64,000 bases of DNA from Quercus robur (lineage: Eukaryota; Streptophyta; Magnoliopsida; Fagales; Fagaceae), in assembly GCF_932294415.1 (NCBI RefSeq), contig NC_065538.1, positions 17,397,656 to 17,461,655 of the forward strand, in the 5' to 3' direction. Positions 24,401 through 35,579 of this stretch are shown piece after piece; the first letter of the stretch is position 1, and each line of letters starts with the position of its first letter. The position numbers were made by a program, and so were the translations under genes. The notes beneath the pieces are model-generated. The model worked only from the letters and a program-made list of their open reading frames with translations. It had not been told where the DNA came from and did no database searches.

Positions 24401-25936
24401 ATAATTGTCAAGTTTCCTCTTTGCCAGAACTTTGAGCTCGGATTCAGAAATCCAACTATTATGAATATGAGACTTTCCAACCCACTTAACTAAAAACTCA
24501 TAAGATACCTTCTCTCCATCAACACAAGCAGATTCAGCCAAGGTGGCTTCCTGAATTTTGTTTTCTGCAGAGCTTCTCATTCCCATTTCTAAATCCACTT
24601 CTTTATCGTCTTTGGTTTCATTAGAGACATCTGTTTCATAAATTTTTGGAACTTCATCAATATCTTGATTTCTCAAACTGACATCAGTATTCTCCTCCGT
24701 AACCATTCTTTCATTTGCCTTTTCAAAATTCTCTGTAGTTACAGCAGATTCATCTTGATCTTTACCATTCATAGCACAAGAATCTGAATCCTTGATATCT
24801 TTTCTTAAAAGATCCATGGCATTTCCTTTTTTACATTCTTTGGTTGCAGATCTTTTGTATGCATGTATTTTATCCACTTTCTTTTTTTTTTTTTTGGTTG
24901 AAAGGGAAATTCATTAACAAACTAAACAGCAAACACAGGGGCAAGACAGAGCCTACTTACAGACAGCCCAACGGCATCAGCCTCCAACAAGCTAGTTAAA
25001 TCCACAGGTGGACTAGAAAACACAACAAACTCACTGTCAAGCAGTAATCCTAATCTAGCCAAAAAATCAGCACATATTTTATCCACTCTCATTTCATTCT
25101 TCATGCTTTCTTCCCTGTCAAAACTCTTATCAATATTCTGACAACCCTCAATATGATTTTCAGCAGCTCCTACATCTAAATCAGTATCGCAAGCAGAATT
25201 TTCTTCTGAGAGTCTGTTTTGATTTTCTGAAATTAGTAAGTCCTTAGAACATAGGTCATCAGCTACATTCACAGATAAGTGACGTGAAAGGCCCGTGTAA
25301 TTGCCTTGAACTCGACACCCCAGAACCTGATCAACCTGCATGTAGACATATAAGAAATACAAAAATATGTCATGATATTCACAATTGACCCGCATAGCCT
25401 ATATTTAAGACGCTAATACAAGAAATCTAACAAACTTTGTGCTGAAGAGATTCATTTACCTGCAGAGTCTCAGTGGCAACACTTTCTCCACAGATTACTG
25501 TTTCATCAACATGACCTTTTTTGTTTAACTCATGTGATAGGTTTGTTGCTTCCTGAGGAAGCTTCTGCATCAAAATAAATATATTTACTAATCATATTCA
25601 AAGACAAAAACAACAGAAAAATTGCAGCAACTACCATTTTTATTCTCCATGCTTTCAAGTGTCCAGGGGTTTCTAATCTTTTCTGGAAAAGATAGATAAT
25701 AAAGCTGTGGAAACCTTATGGTTGATAGACTTACACTTCTGCCATGATTTACTAGTTACAGGGCTGGCAGTATTTGCTTTGGATTTACGTTTCTTAGAAG
25801 AACTAAGAATAGATTTTCCCTTATCAATCCTATGCTTCTTTTGACTGTCTTCATTATTCGATTTCGGTTTTTTTTTTTCTATGTTCCTCAGTGGCAGCAC
25901 TAATTGCAAGAACCAGAGTTCTTCTCGGGGAGACAT
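24401..25936 (-). pseudogene. CHR4: Captured fragment of a CHD3-type chromatin remodeller (CHR4-like)
   Basis: CHR4/PKR1 is a Mi-2/CHD3-class nuclear remodelling ATPase with PHD finger, two chromodomains, SNF2 helicase and C-terminal region. Here only the region around the chromodomains remains. A Lys/Ser-rich segment lies at about 25936-25673 (SSKKRKSKANTASPVTSKS). The exon 25564-25460 encodes LSHELNKKGHVDETVICGES. The exon 25335-24401 starts VDQVLGCRVQGN (first chromodomain motif), has an acidic linker, and ends YEFLVKWVGKSHIHNSWISE plus AKRKLDNY (second chromodomain). Acceptor and donor sites are preserved. The ATPase and the PHD finger are absent. The last exon is broken by a LINE tail at 24879-25074; without it the frame is continuous. 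Not functional as a remodeller. Confidence 0.8.
24879..25074 (-). mobile_element. 5'-truncated LINE tail with 13-bp target duplication
   Basis: Inserted in the CHR4-like exon. It is flanked by TATTTTATCCACT at 24866-24878 and 25075-25087. It has a poly(A) tail on the minus strand (24881-24895). It encodes CADFLARLG...SEFVVFSSPP, the RNase H-end motif of plant L1 ORF2. The duplication repeats the host codons for VDKI on both sides. Confidence 0.88.
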
Positions 25937-26163
25937 TTTTAAGGACCAGACATCATTATTTTCTCAGCAACCAAACAACAGGGAAAAATGAAAGCAAACA
26001 CGATTTCAAGCTAAAAGCTAACAGTTTTCTCAAAACCCAAATGCCAAAAACATAAATCAGATCCATTTTCCAGTTCAAACTTGAACATCAAAAAGCTGAG
26101 AGAGTACAATTTTGGTTGGGGCTTAGGAGGAGCCAAAACAGAAACCCATTCACAAAAAAAAAA

Positions 26164-26165
<2 letters not shown>

Positions 26166-26197
<32 letters not shown>
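26166..26197. repeat. Long poly(A) tract
   Basis: About 30 A, followed by ACAAAACAAAAAC repeats, inside an intron of the captured fragment. The open frames on both strands here are homopolymer artefacts. Confidence 0.85.
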
Positions 26198-26198
<1 letters not shown>

Positions 26199-26559
26199 AA
26201 AACAAAAACAAAAACAAAACAAGAAATTACCCAAATCAGAAACCCATGCACAAAAAACAAGAAATTACCCAATAAAAATAAACAAGAAACACAGATTCAT
26301 AGCCAAAATATACAAATTTATGCAAGTTCACAATCTAGACTCACTCAAGCACTTTATCAAACACGTTATGAGCAATACTTTGAAATTTTAAAATTTAAGA
26401 AAAAAAGCCTTCAGATCAGAAACTCACCCACAAATAACATGTTATTACCGCATAAAATCACAATTAATAAGAAATTACTCAATAAAATCACAATTTTAAG
26501 AACATACTTATTTGATTCAACTTAAGAAACCCATGAAACAGAAATTCAAACAGAGTTTA

Positions 26560-26760
26560 CCTTTGTGAGAGAATGCTAGGCGTGTGGGAGAAGAGTGAAA
26601 GATAGTCCAAGAGTGAAGAAGTCGTGAGAGAAAGAGAGAGCCAGCGTAAGTTGAGAGAGCTTGAGAGAAAATCGTGGGTTACAGAGCTGAGAGAACTGAG
26701 AGAGCTTGAGAGAAATTTTTGGCTGAGAGAGCTGAGAGAGATTGTGGTTACAGTGTTTTT
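26560..26760 (-). other. GAGAGAG-rich segment ending in a splice donor
   Basis: On the minus strand a CTCTCT-rich, 5' UTR-like stretch ends at CACAAAG|GTAAAC near 26561. It could be the captured first, noncoding exon of the CHR4-like gene, joined to the next exon by an intron of about 0.6 kb. This would mean that the transposon took the transcription start region too. Inference only. Confidence 0.35.
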
Positions 26761-27339
26761 TTTTTAAAGTTAAAATGCCTTGTAATTTTTTTAATATAAT
26801 AAGGGTAAATTAGGTAATTTACATATTTAATAATTTATGTGCTCTACTCTCCCTCCAAATCTCTCCAATTTGGAGGAATTAAAAATGAGGGGTTGGAGGT
26901 AGTTGAAACCCCTCCAAATCCCTCCCCCTCCTTCCTTAAAAAACTCCCAAGCAAGGTAATTGAACTACTCTCCTTCCCTCTACTCTACTCTCCCTCCTTT
27001 TTTTAACATCCAAACAGGCCATTTATCTAGATTGTTTACATCTCTTTTATGCTTTATATTATATCTTTGCTTAGTTTAATTATTTGTTTAGTTTATTTAA
27101 TTTTTTTAAAAAAAAAAAACCAATTTTTATTAAACTAGATTATAATTAATTTGGTTAGGATTTGATTAATTTTTCTACGTTCATTCAAGTTCCTGTGGGT
27201 TCGACCTTGTTCTTGTTAAACTATACTTCGGTACGGTTTATACCGTTGCGAGTACTTTAAAATTTCATAACAATGATCTCCCAAATGATGAGGATTATAG
27301 TGACCATAAATAGAGAAAAAACAGCAATCATTTTCAATA

Positions 27340-28368
27340 AGAATGACATTAAGGATTATAGTGACCATAAAATCACTATAATGAAATCTTTTGACTGGGT
27401 GAAAATTGATCATCCTCATCTTCACTCCATTTCGAACGTTGTTTTAGTGGTGGATACGCAACCTCGCAAGCAGGAATTATTTGCGATGGTGGCCTGGTCA
27501 ATGTGGTGTTGACGAAATAAAATCAGAAGTAATGAACTTTGTTTACCTCCCCGTAGAAGACATTGAGGATTATAGTGACCATAAAATCACTGTAATGAAG
27601 TGACCATAAAATCACTGTAATGAAATCTTTCTGCTAGGTGAAAATTGATAATCCTTATCTTCACTCCCCTTAGGGCCTTTGTTTCAGTGGTGGATACACA
27701 ACTTCCCAAGCTGGAATTATTCGCAAGGGTGGCCTGTTCAGTATGGTGTCGACGAAACAAAATCAGAAGTAATGAACCTTGTTTACCTTCCCATAAAATT
27801 CTAGAATATATGCTTAATCTTCTATCTGAGTATAAGAGAAAGACTTGGGTTCACGTTCATTGGCCGAGCCGAGCAAGGTCCAAGTGGAAGCCTCTAGATG
27901 CTCCTAAAGTGAAGGCAAATTTTGATAGGGTTATGTTTGTGGAATCAAGCGAGGCAGGGATTAATGTGGTAATTCGAAATGAAAACAAGGAAATTATGGT
28001 TGCCTTATTTAAGAAGATAGCTCAACCATTATTGGTGGAAACCTTGGAGACGTTGGCGGTGACTCAAAATGTATTATAAAAGCCCTTGCTGATGGAAATT
28101 CCTCCCTCTTGAGCATAGGTCATCTTGTAAAAGACTTTAGGTCTATTTCGGGTTTGCATCATTCCCACTCCTACTCTCATGTAAGGAGGTAGGCAATTCT
28201 ATAGTCCATGTTTTAGCATAAAGAGTTAGACTTTCTTTTCCTTTGACGGTTTGGATGGAGGATGTTCCACTATCTGTTCTTCATTTTTCTTTTAGATTTT
28301 CTAGTTTAATAATACATACCAATGAGTACGGTTTTCTCTCCCAAAAAAAAAAAAAAAAAAAAAAAAAA
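27340..28368 (+). mobile_element. LINE (L1-type) 3' end with internal tandem duplication
   Basis: The frame from 27645 to 28079 has HWPSRARSKWKPLDAPKVKA, then NFDRVMFVESSEAGINVVIR, the RNase H domain start of plant L1-type elements (W.PP..G..K.N.DGA...G.G.V.R). After a stop, the end of ORF2 continues (GNSIVHV-like, VWMEDVPLSVL) to a long A tail at 28343-28368. An upstream stretch (27350-27545) duplicates 27590-27790 (GACCATAAAATCACTRTAAT, GTGGATACRCAAC). 5'-truncated and inactive. Confidence 0.75.
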
Positions 28369-28446
28369 GAGACAAAAGGTTTTTTTTATTTTTTTTATAT
28401 CTTAAAAAAAAAAAAATGAAGAAGATTATGAATTATAATTGGATGA

Positions 28447-28802
28447 TTTGTAGGCAATGACTACAAACTCTCTACATATATTTTTAGTTGATATGAATTT
28501 TGACAAATCTACTATTAGATAACATTTTCTTATTATATTCTTCTTTCTTGCAAAATTTCAAGAAAATTGAAGATCATTAGTCATATATATCAATTATATG
28601 TTTAAATTTTAAGTTTTTATAGCATTAAGTTTTGCATAAAAAATAATTAAGTTTATGAATCGAATATTAAATAACATCCAATTTGAATGAAACTTGACAT
28701 TTATTTTCAAACATGCAATCTAATGGTTAGATTTTTAAAATATATAGCCATATTAATTTTTTTAATGGGAGTTTGAAGCCATTGCCTACAAACTAATTTG
28801 TA
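28447..28802. mobile_element. MITE with TTTGTAGGCAATG ends
   Basis: Terminal inverted repeat TTTGTAGGCAATG (28447-28459) and CATTGCCTACAAA (28790-28802). The interior is AT-rich and noncoding. A diverged second copy is next door. Confidence 0.7.
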
Positions 28803-28984
28803 GGCAAACTTTTTGCTAATTAGATAATAATTTTCTTTGGATAGAGTTAGTTTGGAGGAAAGATTTTCCAATTTATTACATGGTAATTTAAAAAGGAAAA
28901 AAATTTAATACCAAACTAGTTTGGAGGAAAATTTTTCCAATCCATTATGTACTAGGTGCCTATTGATAAATGACAAAGTTTAGC

Positions 28985-29365
28985 TATAAAATTAGTTATA
29001 ACCTATGGCTACAACTTGACTCAATATCTTTTATTGGATGTGAATTTTGACAAATCCACCATTAGATTACATCTTCTTCTTATATCCTCCACGCTTGTAA
29101 ATTTCTAAAAAAATTAAAGATCAATAGTTATGTTATCAATAAATTATTTAAATTATAAGTTTTTGTATTTCAAAATTATGCATAAAATATAAACTTATAA
29201 GTCATGTAGTAAATAATATTCGATTGATAAAGAATTTGACATGTATATTAAGAGCATAAAGAACATGCAATTCAACGGTTAGATTTTCAAAATATGTAAT
29301 AGTATTTCTTTTATTGAGTAAGGTTGTAGCCTTAGACTACAACTAATTTTGTAACTTAACTTTTC
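28985..29365. mobile_element. Second, diverged MITE of the same family
   Basis: Follows the previous MITE block by block: GAATTTTGACAAATCYACYA, AAAATTRAAGATCA, AACATGCAATYYAAYGGTTA. The ends have GGCTACAAC and GTTGTAGCC in inverted orientation. Confidence 0.6.
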
Positions 29366-29576
29366 CATTGATAAAATCATATATCAATGATGCACTAGTT
29401 GGATGTTCTCTAAAGTAAATATAAACAATTAAAGGTGGTTTTTTTTTTTTTTTTTAGTACAAAATTTAATTTTAAATCCTATAGTTTGAAAAGAAATCAA
29501 CAAATTAAAATTCAGTCCATTTAAATTGAATGATATTATGTTTGGAGTTTAATATAGATTAAGAACAATCATCATA

Positions 29577-30600
29577 GATGTAAGGGCAGATTTTGGTTCC
29601 TAAGCCCAAAAGATAGAAGGATCTAGGCCTAAAGAGCCTAATACAATGAATTTGTAGAGAGTGTATTAGAAAACTAGGCTCTAATGAATTGGATAACAAT
29701 TATAGTGTCCAGATGACAAGAAAGCAAAGATAAATTGTTTTTATCCAAAGAAAATCATCATCGGCACAATTCGAGTAGATTAGTTCTTGTATATATTTCT
29801 TTTAAATTTGATTACAAGTCCAGTTCTTATTGCTACAATGTTTTTCTATCAATTTTCCGATCCCCCTCCTTCAGGGGCTTCCTTCTCTTTTATACTATCC
29901 TATTTCTTTCATATCCACCATCCACGTGTAGGTTAAGTAGTTGGTTTTGATCCTTGTCCCATTAGCACTTTCATGAAATCTCTGGGAATAGCTGTAAGGC
30001 TAAAAATCACTGTTCAGGTATCACTTCCACATTAATGTGGTCAGAGAGTTAGTTGCAGAGCATTCAATATGGTGGTAGCAGGTTTCTCTTAGATATTTCT
30101 TAGCTTTCCTTTGTCCTATGCTTTCATGATGTTTATCCTTATCAATAAAATCCTCCGGAGTGTTGCTCTTAATAGCAGACCACAACTTCTAACCTCTACT
30201 TTGCTTAGCCGAGGGGGCACTCCTCCTTGAACTACCTTCCTGAACCTTCATGACTAGACCCCTTTCTTCATTCACTAAAGTGGACTTCTGCGATAACATT
30301 TACCTGTCCTCAAACTACTAGGTGTCCTCGGATATGGCCCACGGCCCAATATGTACTACTGGGCCTATCATTCCTACAATAGATATTCTGAGTTACCAAA
30401 TAATGAGTTGGAGAAACTTCCCTTCGAATTCATTTAGAGGAATTAGGAATACCCTATCCTTTAACAATAAAGATGGTAGAAAATCGATCTGCCTTGTATC
30501 ATTCATCCTCGTATAAGTAGCTCATTCATCCTCCTATAAGCACATACTAGCATGAGCATATATTTGCTGAGAAAGGCTAACATGGATCATGATGCAGCAA
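29577..30600 (+). repeat. Probable solo LTR (gypsy-type), ends uncertain
   Basis: A 1-kb block from TGTAAGGGCAGATTTTGG to GATCATGATGCAGCA has TG..CA ends. Its LTR-like features include CCTCGGATATGGCCCACGGC and a TATA-like stretch. There are no retroelement genes on either side. No exact target duplication was found, so the class is tentative. Confidence 0.45.
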
Positions 30601-30609
30601 ATCTGAATG

Positions 30610-31480
30610 TGTTGGTAGCGGCCCTCCAAATATATATATTTTTTATTTGTACTAATAAAACAAAAACAAATTTCTTATAAAAATAAATAAATAACCTTTG
30701 AAAGATAATGCAAATGAATTGTGAGTTATGATTATCTATTTGGAATAATATGTTGGTTGTTTGTTCTTGATACCCAAAGCCAAAGTTAGAAACTTGGGAC
30801 TTTTAGGATTTGGGTCTTGCTTTGCTGTTTAAATCCACCTAAAGAATCGTTTTTTTTTTTTTTTTTTTCATCAATAATATGACTTTATAATTAAACATCT
30901 TTATCAATTTGATATTTCATATGTTCCAATAAATTCTCAATTACAAGAATTAAATCATCAATTTAGTGAGCATGTAATGAAGTTGTTCTTAATTCAGCTT
31001 TGGATCTTCAAGAAACACTATAATCTTTTTATAATTGATTATATTTGTTTGTCAATAAACAAATTTTATATGTAAAATATTACAAATCATGAGAACTACC
31101 GTTAAAAATGAAATTTCAATATTTCATTATTATTAGCACAATGTAATTTAACATATAAACTTTTAAAAATTGTTAATATATTTTTGAATTATGCCTTACA
31201 GAACTAATGTGTTAACTTTCTAACACAGAATAAAATTATAATTGAAAATTTTATTTATCATGTTGATGTGATTCCAATCAATGGTATGCATATTGCCATC
31301 AATGGCAACATCATTCATTTAATTGGAAGCTTTGGGGGCTTAACCTATGGTCTTAAACGCTTAAGCCCCTTTTGCCAATGGATAAGAACAAAGGACTCAT
31401 CATACGTAGCAAAATTTGATCTAACTATAATAAATGATGCATGTATCGAGTGTGCGAAGTGTAGCAATCCCCCTTGGACT
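30610..31480 (+). repeat. Long dispersed repeat, copy 1 (upstream of copy B)
   Basis: About 870 bp that recur at 63205-64000. Shared landmarks are GCAAATGAATTGTGAGTTATG, TTGGGACTTT, GAGCATGTAATR, ATTACAAATCATGAGAA and TTGATGTGATNCCAATCAAT. The 3' part has an open frame (VDVIPINGMHIAINGNIIHL in copy 1) that is partly conserved in copy 2. I do not recognise it. Confidence 0.75.
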
Positions 31481-31649
31481 TGATTCAGCTATCTAAAATT
31501 TTCCTAAACTTTGTTCTCTTTTTAAATTTTTACACCAATGCATCTTTAGTTATAAGGGGGAAAGAATGATTTGAATCCTAAATATCTCATTTTGAAACAT
31601 CAAAAGGTTTCAATAAATTGACCTACAAAGCTTTTAGCAAGAATGAACT

Positions 31650-31832
31650 TTTTTTTTTGTAATTTTTTTTTTTTTTAAAGTTTCAATTTATGGCATTCGC
31701 TCCTAATAATAACTATTTATCATCAGAACAAGACACAAGACACCAATCAGTTTTTGGTATAGGCGAGTATTGAATTCCAGATATTTTATTCAATCATTAG
31801 AGACTTAATCAGTTGAACTAATTGAAACTCAC
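31650..31832 (-). mobile_element. tRNA-derived SINE (GTTTTAATCAGCTCAAC family)
   Basis: The plus strand shows a T-run, TATGGCATTCGCTCCTAATA and CACCAATCAGTTTTTGGT. It ends near AATCAGTTGAACTAATT, the complement of an A box. The same family is cleaner at 52016-52190. Minus orientation with poly(A) at the left. Confidence 0.7.
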
Positions 31833-32647
31833 TTATTTTTCAAAGTTAGTTAAAGAAAAAGTTATGGTATTTGGGGAAGAGTAATTTTTCTTTGAGTCAT
31901 TCTAATTGGTGCCCTTAGGGTAATGGTTAATAATTCATTTTAAGAAAATTTTGACATCACTTTTATGGAAGATGGAAAAAGTATTGGTATTTGGACTTTT
32001 AAAAAGAAAATTTTGGGAAGAGTAGTTTTTTCTTTTTTATATTAAAAAATGTTTTTTTTTTCTTTATTATTCTATTTTAATCTTCCTGTGCTATATCCGT
32101 AGTCACAAATTAATGTAATGTCTCTTTTTCCTTTCTCAAATGATAGCCTTTTTTTTTTTTTTTTCCTTTTCTTCAGATAATTCAATTGTTGGAGGAGGGA
32201 GTTTCGAATACTAGGTATCTTTTGCTTAGAATTACTAAGAGATTTCAGTTTAAAAAAAAAAAAAAAAAAAACCCCTTGGTGACCGTATTTCTGAATTGGT
32301 TTTTTCCTTTTGACTCTTTTCTCTTTGAGTCGTCCGAATATGATCGTAATTAAACAAGTTTGTAAGCTATAATTATAAGCCAAAATTGTAGCTATGGAAG
32401 ATATATATATCCACAACGGCAGCTATGGAAGCATTGATCTACAACAATTGTAGCTATATATGATTGGTCCATCTGTGACCATGATTGAAAATCCATCCCA
32501 GCAGAAAGAACAACAGACTGTAAATCGGTTGTTGATCAGCATTGACCCGTGGTGTTAAGTTTTTCCCAAGTGATATTTTTATTTTTTCTCAAACTAGTTG
32601 CCTTCTCTGTCAGAGAAGTTCAGAAAAGAAGAAAGACCGGCTGATTA

Positions 32648-32915
32648 TGGGCCGTTTGGATATAGTTTATTTTGTTGAAACTAAAAACTGAAAATACTGT
32701 AGCAAAATAATTTTTAAATGTGTGAATAGTATCGTGTGATTCATTTTTAATGAAAAAGTGACTGCAAAGTGAAATTTACAGGTCTGTAAACAGTGCATGA
32801 ATGCACTGTTTACTGTAGAAAAATCATCAAATGCGGGCTAAAAAAAAAAGAGAAAAACGCTAAAAATAAAAATACAGACACACAGACACTGAAACTAAAT
32901 GGGTACTAAGAGCCT
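32648..32915. mobile_element. MITE (GGGCCGTTTGGAT ... ACTGTAGCAAAATAATTTTT)
   Basis: Starts GGGCCGTTTGGATATAG, has GAAAATACTGTAGCAAAAT and AACAGTGCATGAATGCACTG, and ends AACTAAATGGGTACTAAGAGC. Noncoding. A near copy lies at 33497-33785. Confidence 0.65.
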
Positions 32916-33496
32916 TATAGCTCAATTCAGAGAAGGAGAAAGACTGGTTGATTAAAAGCATTATAGGTCATCATGCAGCTCTTGTCGTCTCTGACAAAAC
33001 ATTATAACTATTGATTTGATAAAATTAAATTAAAAATATATAATTAAAAAAAAAAAAAAAAAAACCTACTGGTTGTTTACAGCGTATGTGGCTCATAGCA
33101 GCCGAAGGTAACATAATTAATTGATTATTAGAAATTCGAGTTCGTTGCCTAATTGGACACGTTATTGGGTTCAGCTTGTGTCCAATTCACAGTTCACACA
33201 CAAAGCCCGATTCCATTACAGTGGGAGAAGTGCAAGCAAGAGGGCAATTAATCCATAGAACCAATTATTCGTATTTGGCATCTAACATTCTCAATTGGAG
33301 CCCCGCTCTTATGGACCAATTTTTTTGGGTTACAATATTTGATTTGAGTCTGGGCTTCACCGTCGTCAGTTAAATACTTTCAGCCCGTATTTGAATTTGG
33401 CCTGACTCGGCCACGTACAGAAGTGGTACTCCAGCCATAGAAATTGTACTTTTGCCCGTACATTAATCTATAGGTATTATTAATTTATAAGATATA

Positions 33497-33785
33497 GGGT
33501 CCATTCGGATTGAGTTTATTTTGCTAAAATTGAAAATTGAAATTGAAAATACTGTAGCAAAATAATTTTTAAATATGTGAATAGTACTGTGGGACTCATT
33601 TTTAATTTTTTCTGAATAAAGTGGTTGTGGGTCCATGAATAGTGCATGAACAGTACTGGAGCAGTGCGTGAACAATAACATTTGTCTCATGAACAGTAAA
33701 TTTTGTCTCCTTCCAAAAAAAAAAAAAAGGAGAAAAACGCAACGCAGGATTCAACGGAAACACTGAATCCAAACGGCATCATAGC
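33497..33785. mobile_element. MITE, second copy of the same family
   Basis: Starts GGGTCCATTCGGATTGAG and ends TGAATCCAAACGGCATCATA, an imperfect inverted pair. Same internal blocks as the previous MITE (TACTGTAGCAAAATAATTTT, TGAATAGTGCATGAACAGTA). Confidence 0.65.
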
Positions 33786-33789
33786 TCCC

Positions 33790-35579
33790 AAAAAGAAAAG
33801 AAAATTAAAAGACCAAGTTAAATTTTGCCAATTAAGTACAAGAAGTAAATGATGCAAGTCTGCAACTGAATTTTACCAATTAATACTTTGTAGCTTTGTG
33901 CCATATCTTATGATCTTATTTTGATTTGATGTACATAATCTTTAAACAATTACGTTCTATTTGTTTCGATAGAAAATCTTATGTAAATATAGTTTTTAGT
34001 TTTTTTAGTATTTGGTAACATAAAAAAAAAAAAAAAAAAAAAATGAGTCAATGGAAAGCTATCTTTGATCAATAGAAAAAGTATGGTTTGTTTTTATAAA
34101 TTGTTTTCCACTAATTGTTTTTGGAAAACAACTCTATCTCATAGCAAGCTAAATATGGGAAGTTTGAAGATTATTTTTCAACTCATTTAAGGTTGCCAAC
34201 AAACATAGGAAAATAATATTGTTTTCTAGAAAATACTTTTTGGAAAATGACTCATTTTTTAGAAAACATTATAACTGAAACAAACAAAACGTTAAATTAA
34301 TGTCAAGTTGTCCCTTATGTTATAAAGGATTTTGTTAACTCACTAAAAGCAATAGTTAAGATGCATTTAATGATTTATTAAATAATTTTTTATACACACT
34401 TTTCAAAAAATAAAATCAATATGTTGCATATATTAAAAAAAAACACTATTAACCACAATTAATTTATACGTGTAATCTAATGAATCATTAACACATATAT
34501 ACATTTTATTTTCGAGTAGTGCACATTATAATTAAACATTTATTAATATTTATCCGATGCCCTTAGAGCACTTAACCCTTTCATAAATAGGATCAAAATC
34601 AACTTATATGAGATAATTTTTTTTTAAGTGATTGTATATTTTCCACCTAAATTCATTAATATAATTGTATTGATAAATAGTTGAGAATTGAGTTGCAGTT
34701 AAAGGAAAATAATATTATTATTTGTGCTGCAAGACTCAATACAGCTATATATAGTTGATCTATGTATCTCCTTCTATGAAGAATATCAAAGAGAGGTTAT
34801 CAACGAAAGACAAGCAGTGGAATGATATAGTAGTTTCTCATTAAAATAAAAGGAGATTATAGTTAAAAAAATTTATAATAATAAATGGTAATGAGTTTTA
34901 ATCTCTATATTTTATTTAGTTAGTGAATGATGTAATAGTTTCTCATTAAAATAAAAGAAGATTCCAGTTAAAAACTGAAGGTAAGCCAAACCCTTTTTTA
35001 ACTGGTTTGTAATGAAATAAAACATCTTTTTAGTACTTTTTGCTAAGAGATTGATTTTTATTTTTATTTTATTTTTTTGAGAAGATTGCAATCTTTTTTT
35101 TAAAAATTTTACAAAAGAAAAAAAAAAAGTTACAACCTAGTGAGAAACTGCCCACGGGTCACATGTTTTGCATGTGACCGATTGTCGGCGTGTTGAATAT
35201 TGTTGTAATTCCCTCAAAATTAGAGAGGACATAAATAGGGTGAAAAATTAGGTTAGAAAAGTGTAATTTATTTAGCTTTTAATATTCATTTAATTTGTAG
35301 CATATTAGTACAAAACAAAGAGTATCTATCAATTGTGAATGGGGATGCTATATAAATTAAGCTAATAAAATACAATGGAAGAATCTCTATCAATTGCTCA
35401 TCGTTGGTGTCTCGGGCGCTTCTTGCTATGATGATGCAATCCTAAAATAGAAGGAAAGCAACAAATAAAAAGAGAGAGAGATAAGGCTGGGGTCTCTTCT
35501 TAAAAAGTGTGCTTAAACTCTGGAAAACCATATTGATTGCTTATGTCTAATTTGCTCTTTCTTTTTGCAAAATTTCAAG
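33790..35579. other. AT-rich upstream region of copy B
   Basis: No gene seen. The signal-peptide exon expected before the first malectin exon was not found. Diverged short repeats occur (TAGTTTCTCATTAAAATAAA at about 34829 and 34930). Confidence 0.5.

Larger units (their letters stand above)
23365..27020. mobile_element. Gene-carrying TIR transposon (Pack-type)
   Basis: The terminal inverted repeat is TGGCCTGTTTGGA on both sides (23364-23376 and 27009-27021), followed on each side by GGGAGGAGAGTAGA-like subterminal repeats that are partly palindromic. It interrupts a solo LTR, so both boundaries are independently supported. Possible 3-bp duplication TTT; the superfamily (PIF/Harbinger-like or other) is unsettled. 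No transposase. The interior holds a minus-strand multi-exon fragment of a CHR4-like gene, which makes it a non-autonomous element that captured host exons with their introns. Confidence 0.8.
22196..27272. mobile_element. Solo LTR of about 1.4 kb, split by a DNA transposon
   Basis: Starts TGATGTGCATGAAAC at 22196 and ends TTCATAACA at 27272. It is flanked by ATGAT at 22191-22195 and 27273-27277. The intact tandem units nearby show the empty site (GAGGATGATCTCCC). LTR sequence occupies 22196-23364 and 27021-27272; the 3.66 kb between them is a later insertion. The end sequence (CTGTGGGTTCGACCTTG, then TACCGTTGCGAGTAC) is of a plant Ty3/gypsy LTR type. Confidence 0.85.

Noticed and set aside
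26011-26391. Frames on both strands with poly-Phe or poly-Lys
   Set aside because: Homopolymer artefact around the A-run at 26166-26197.
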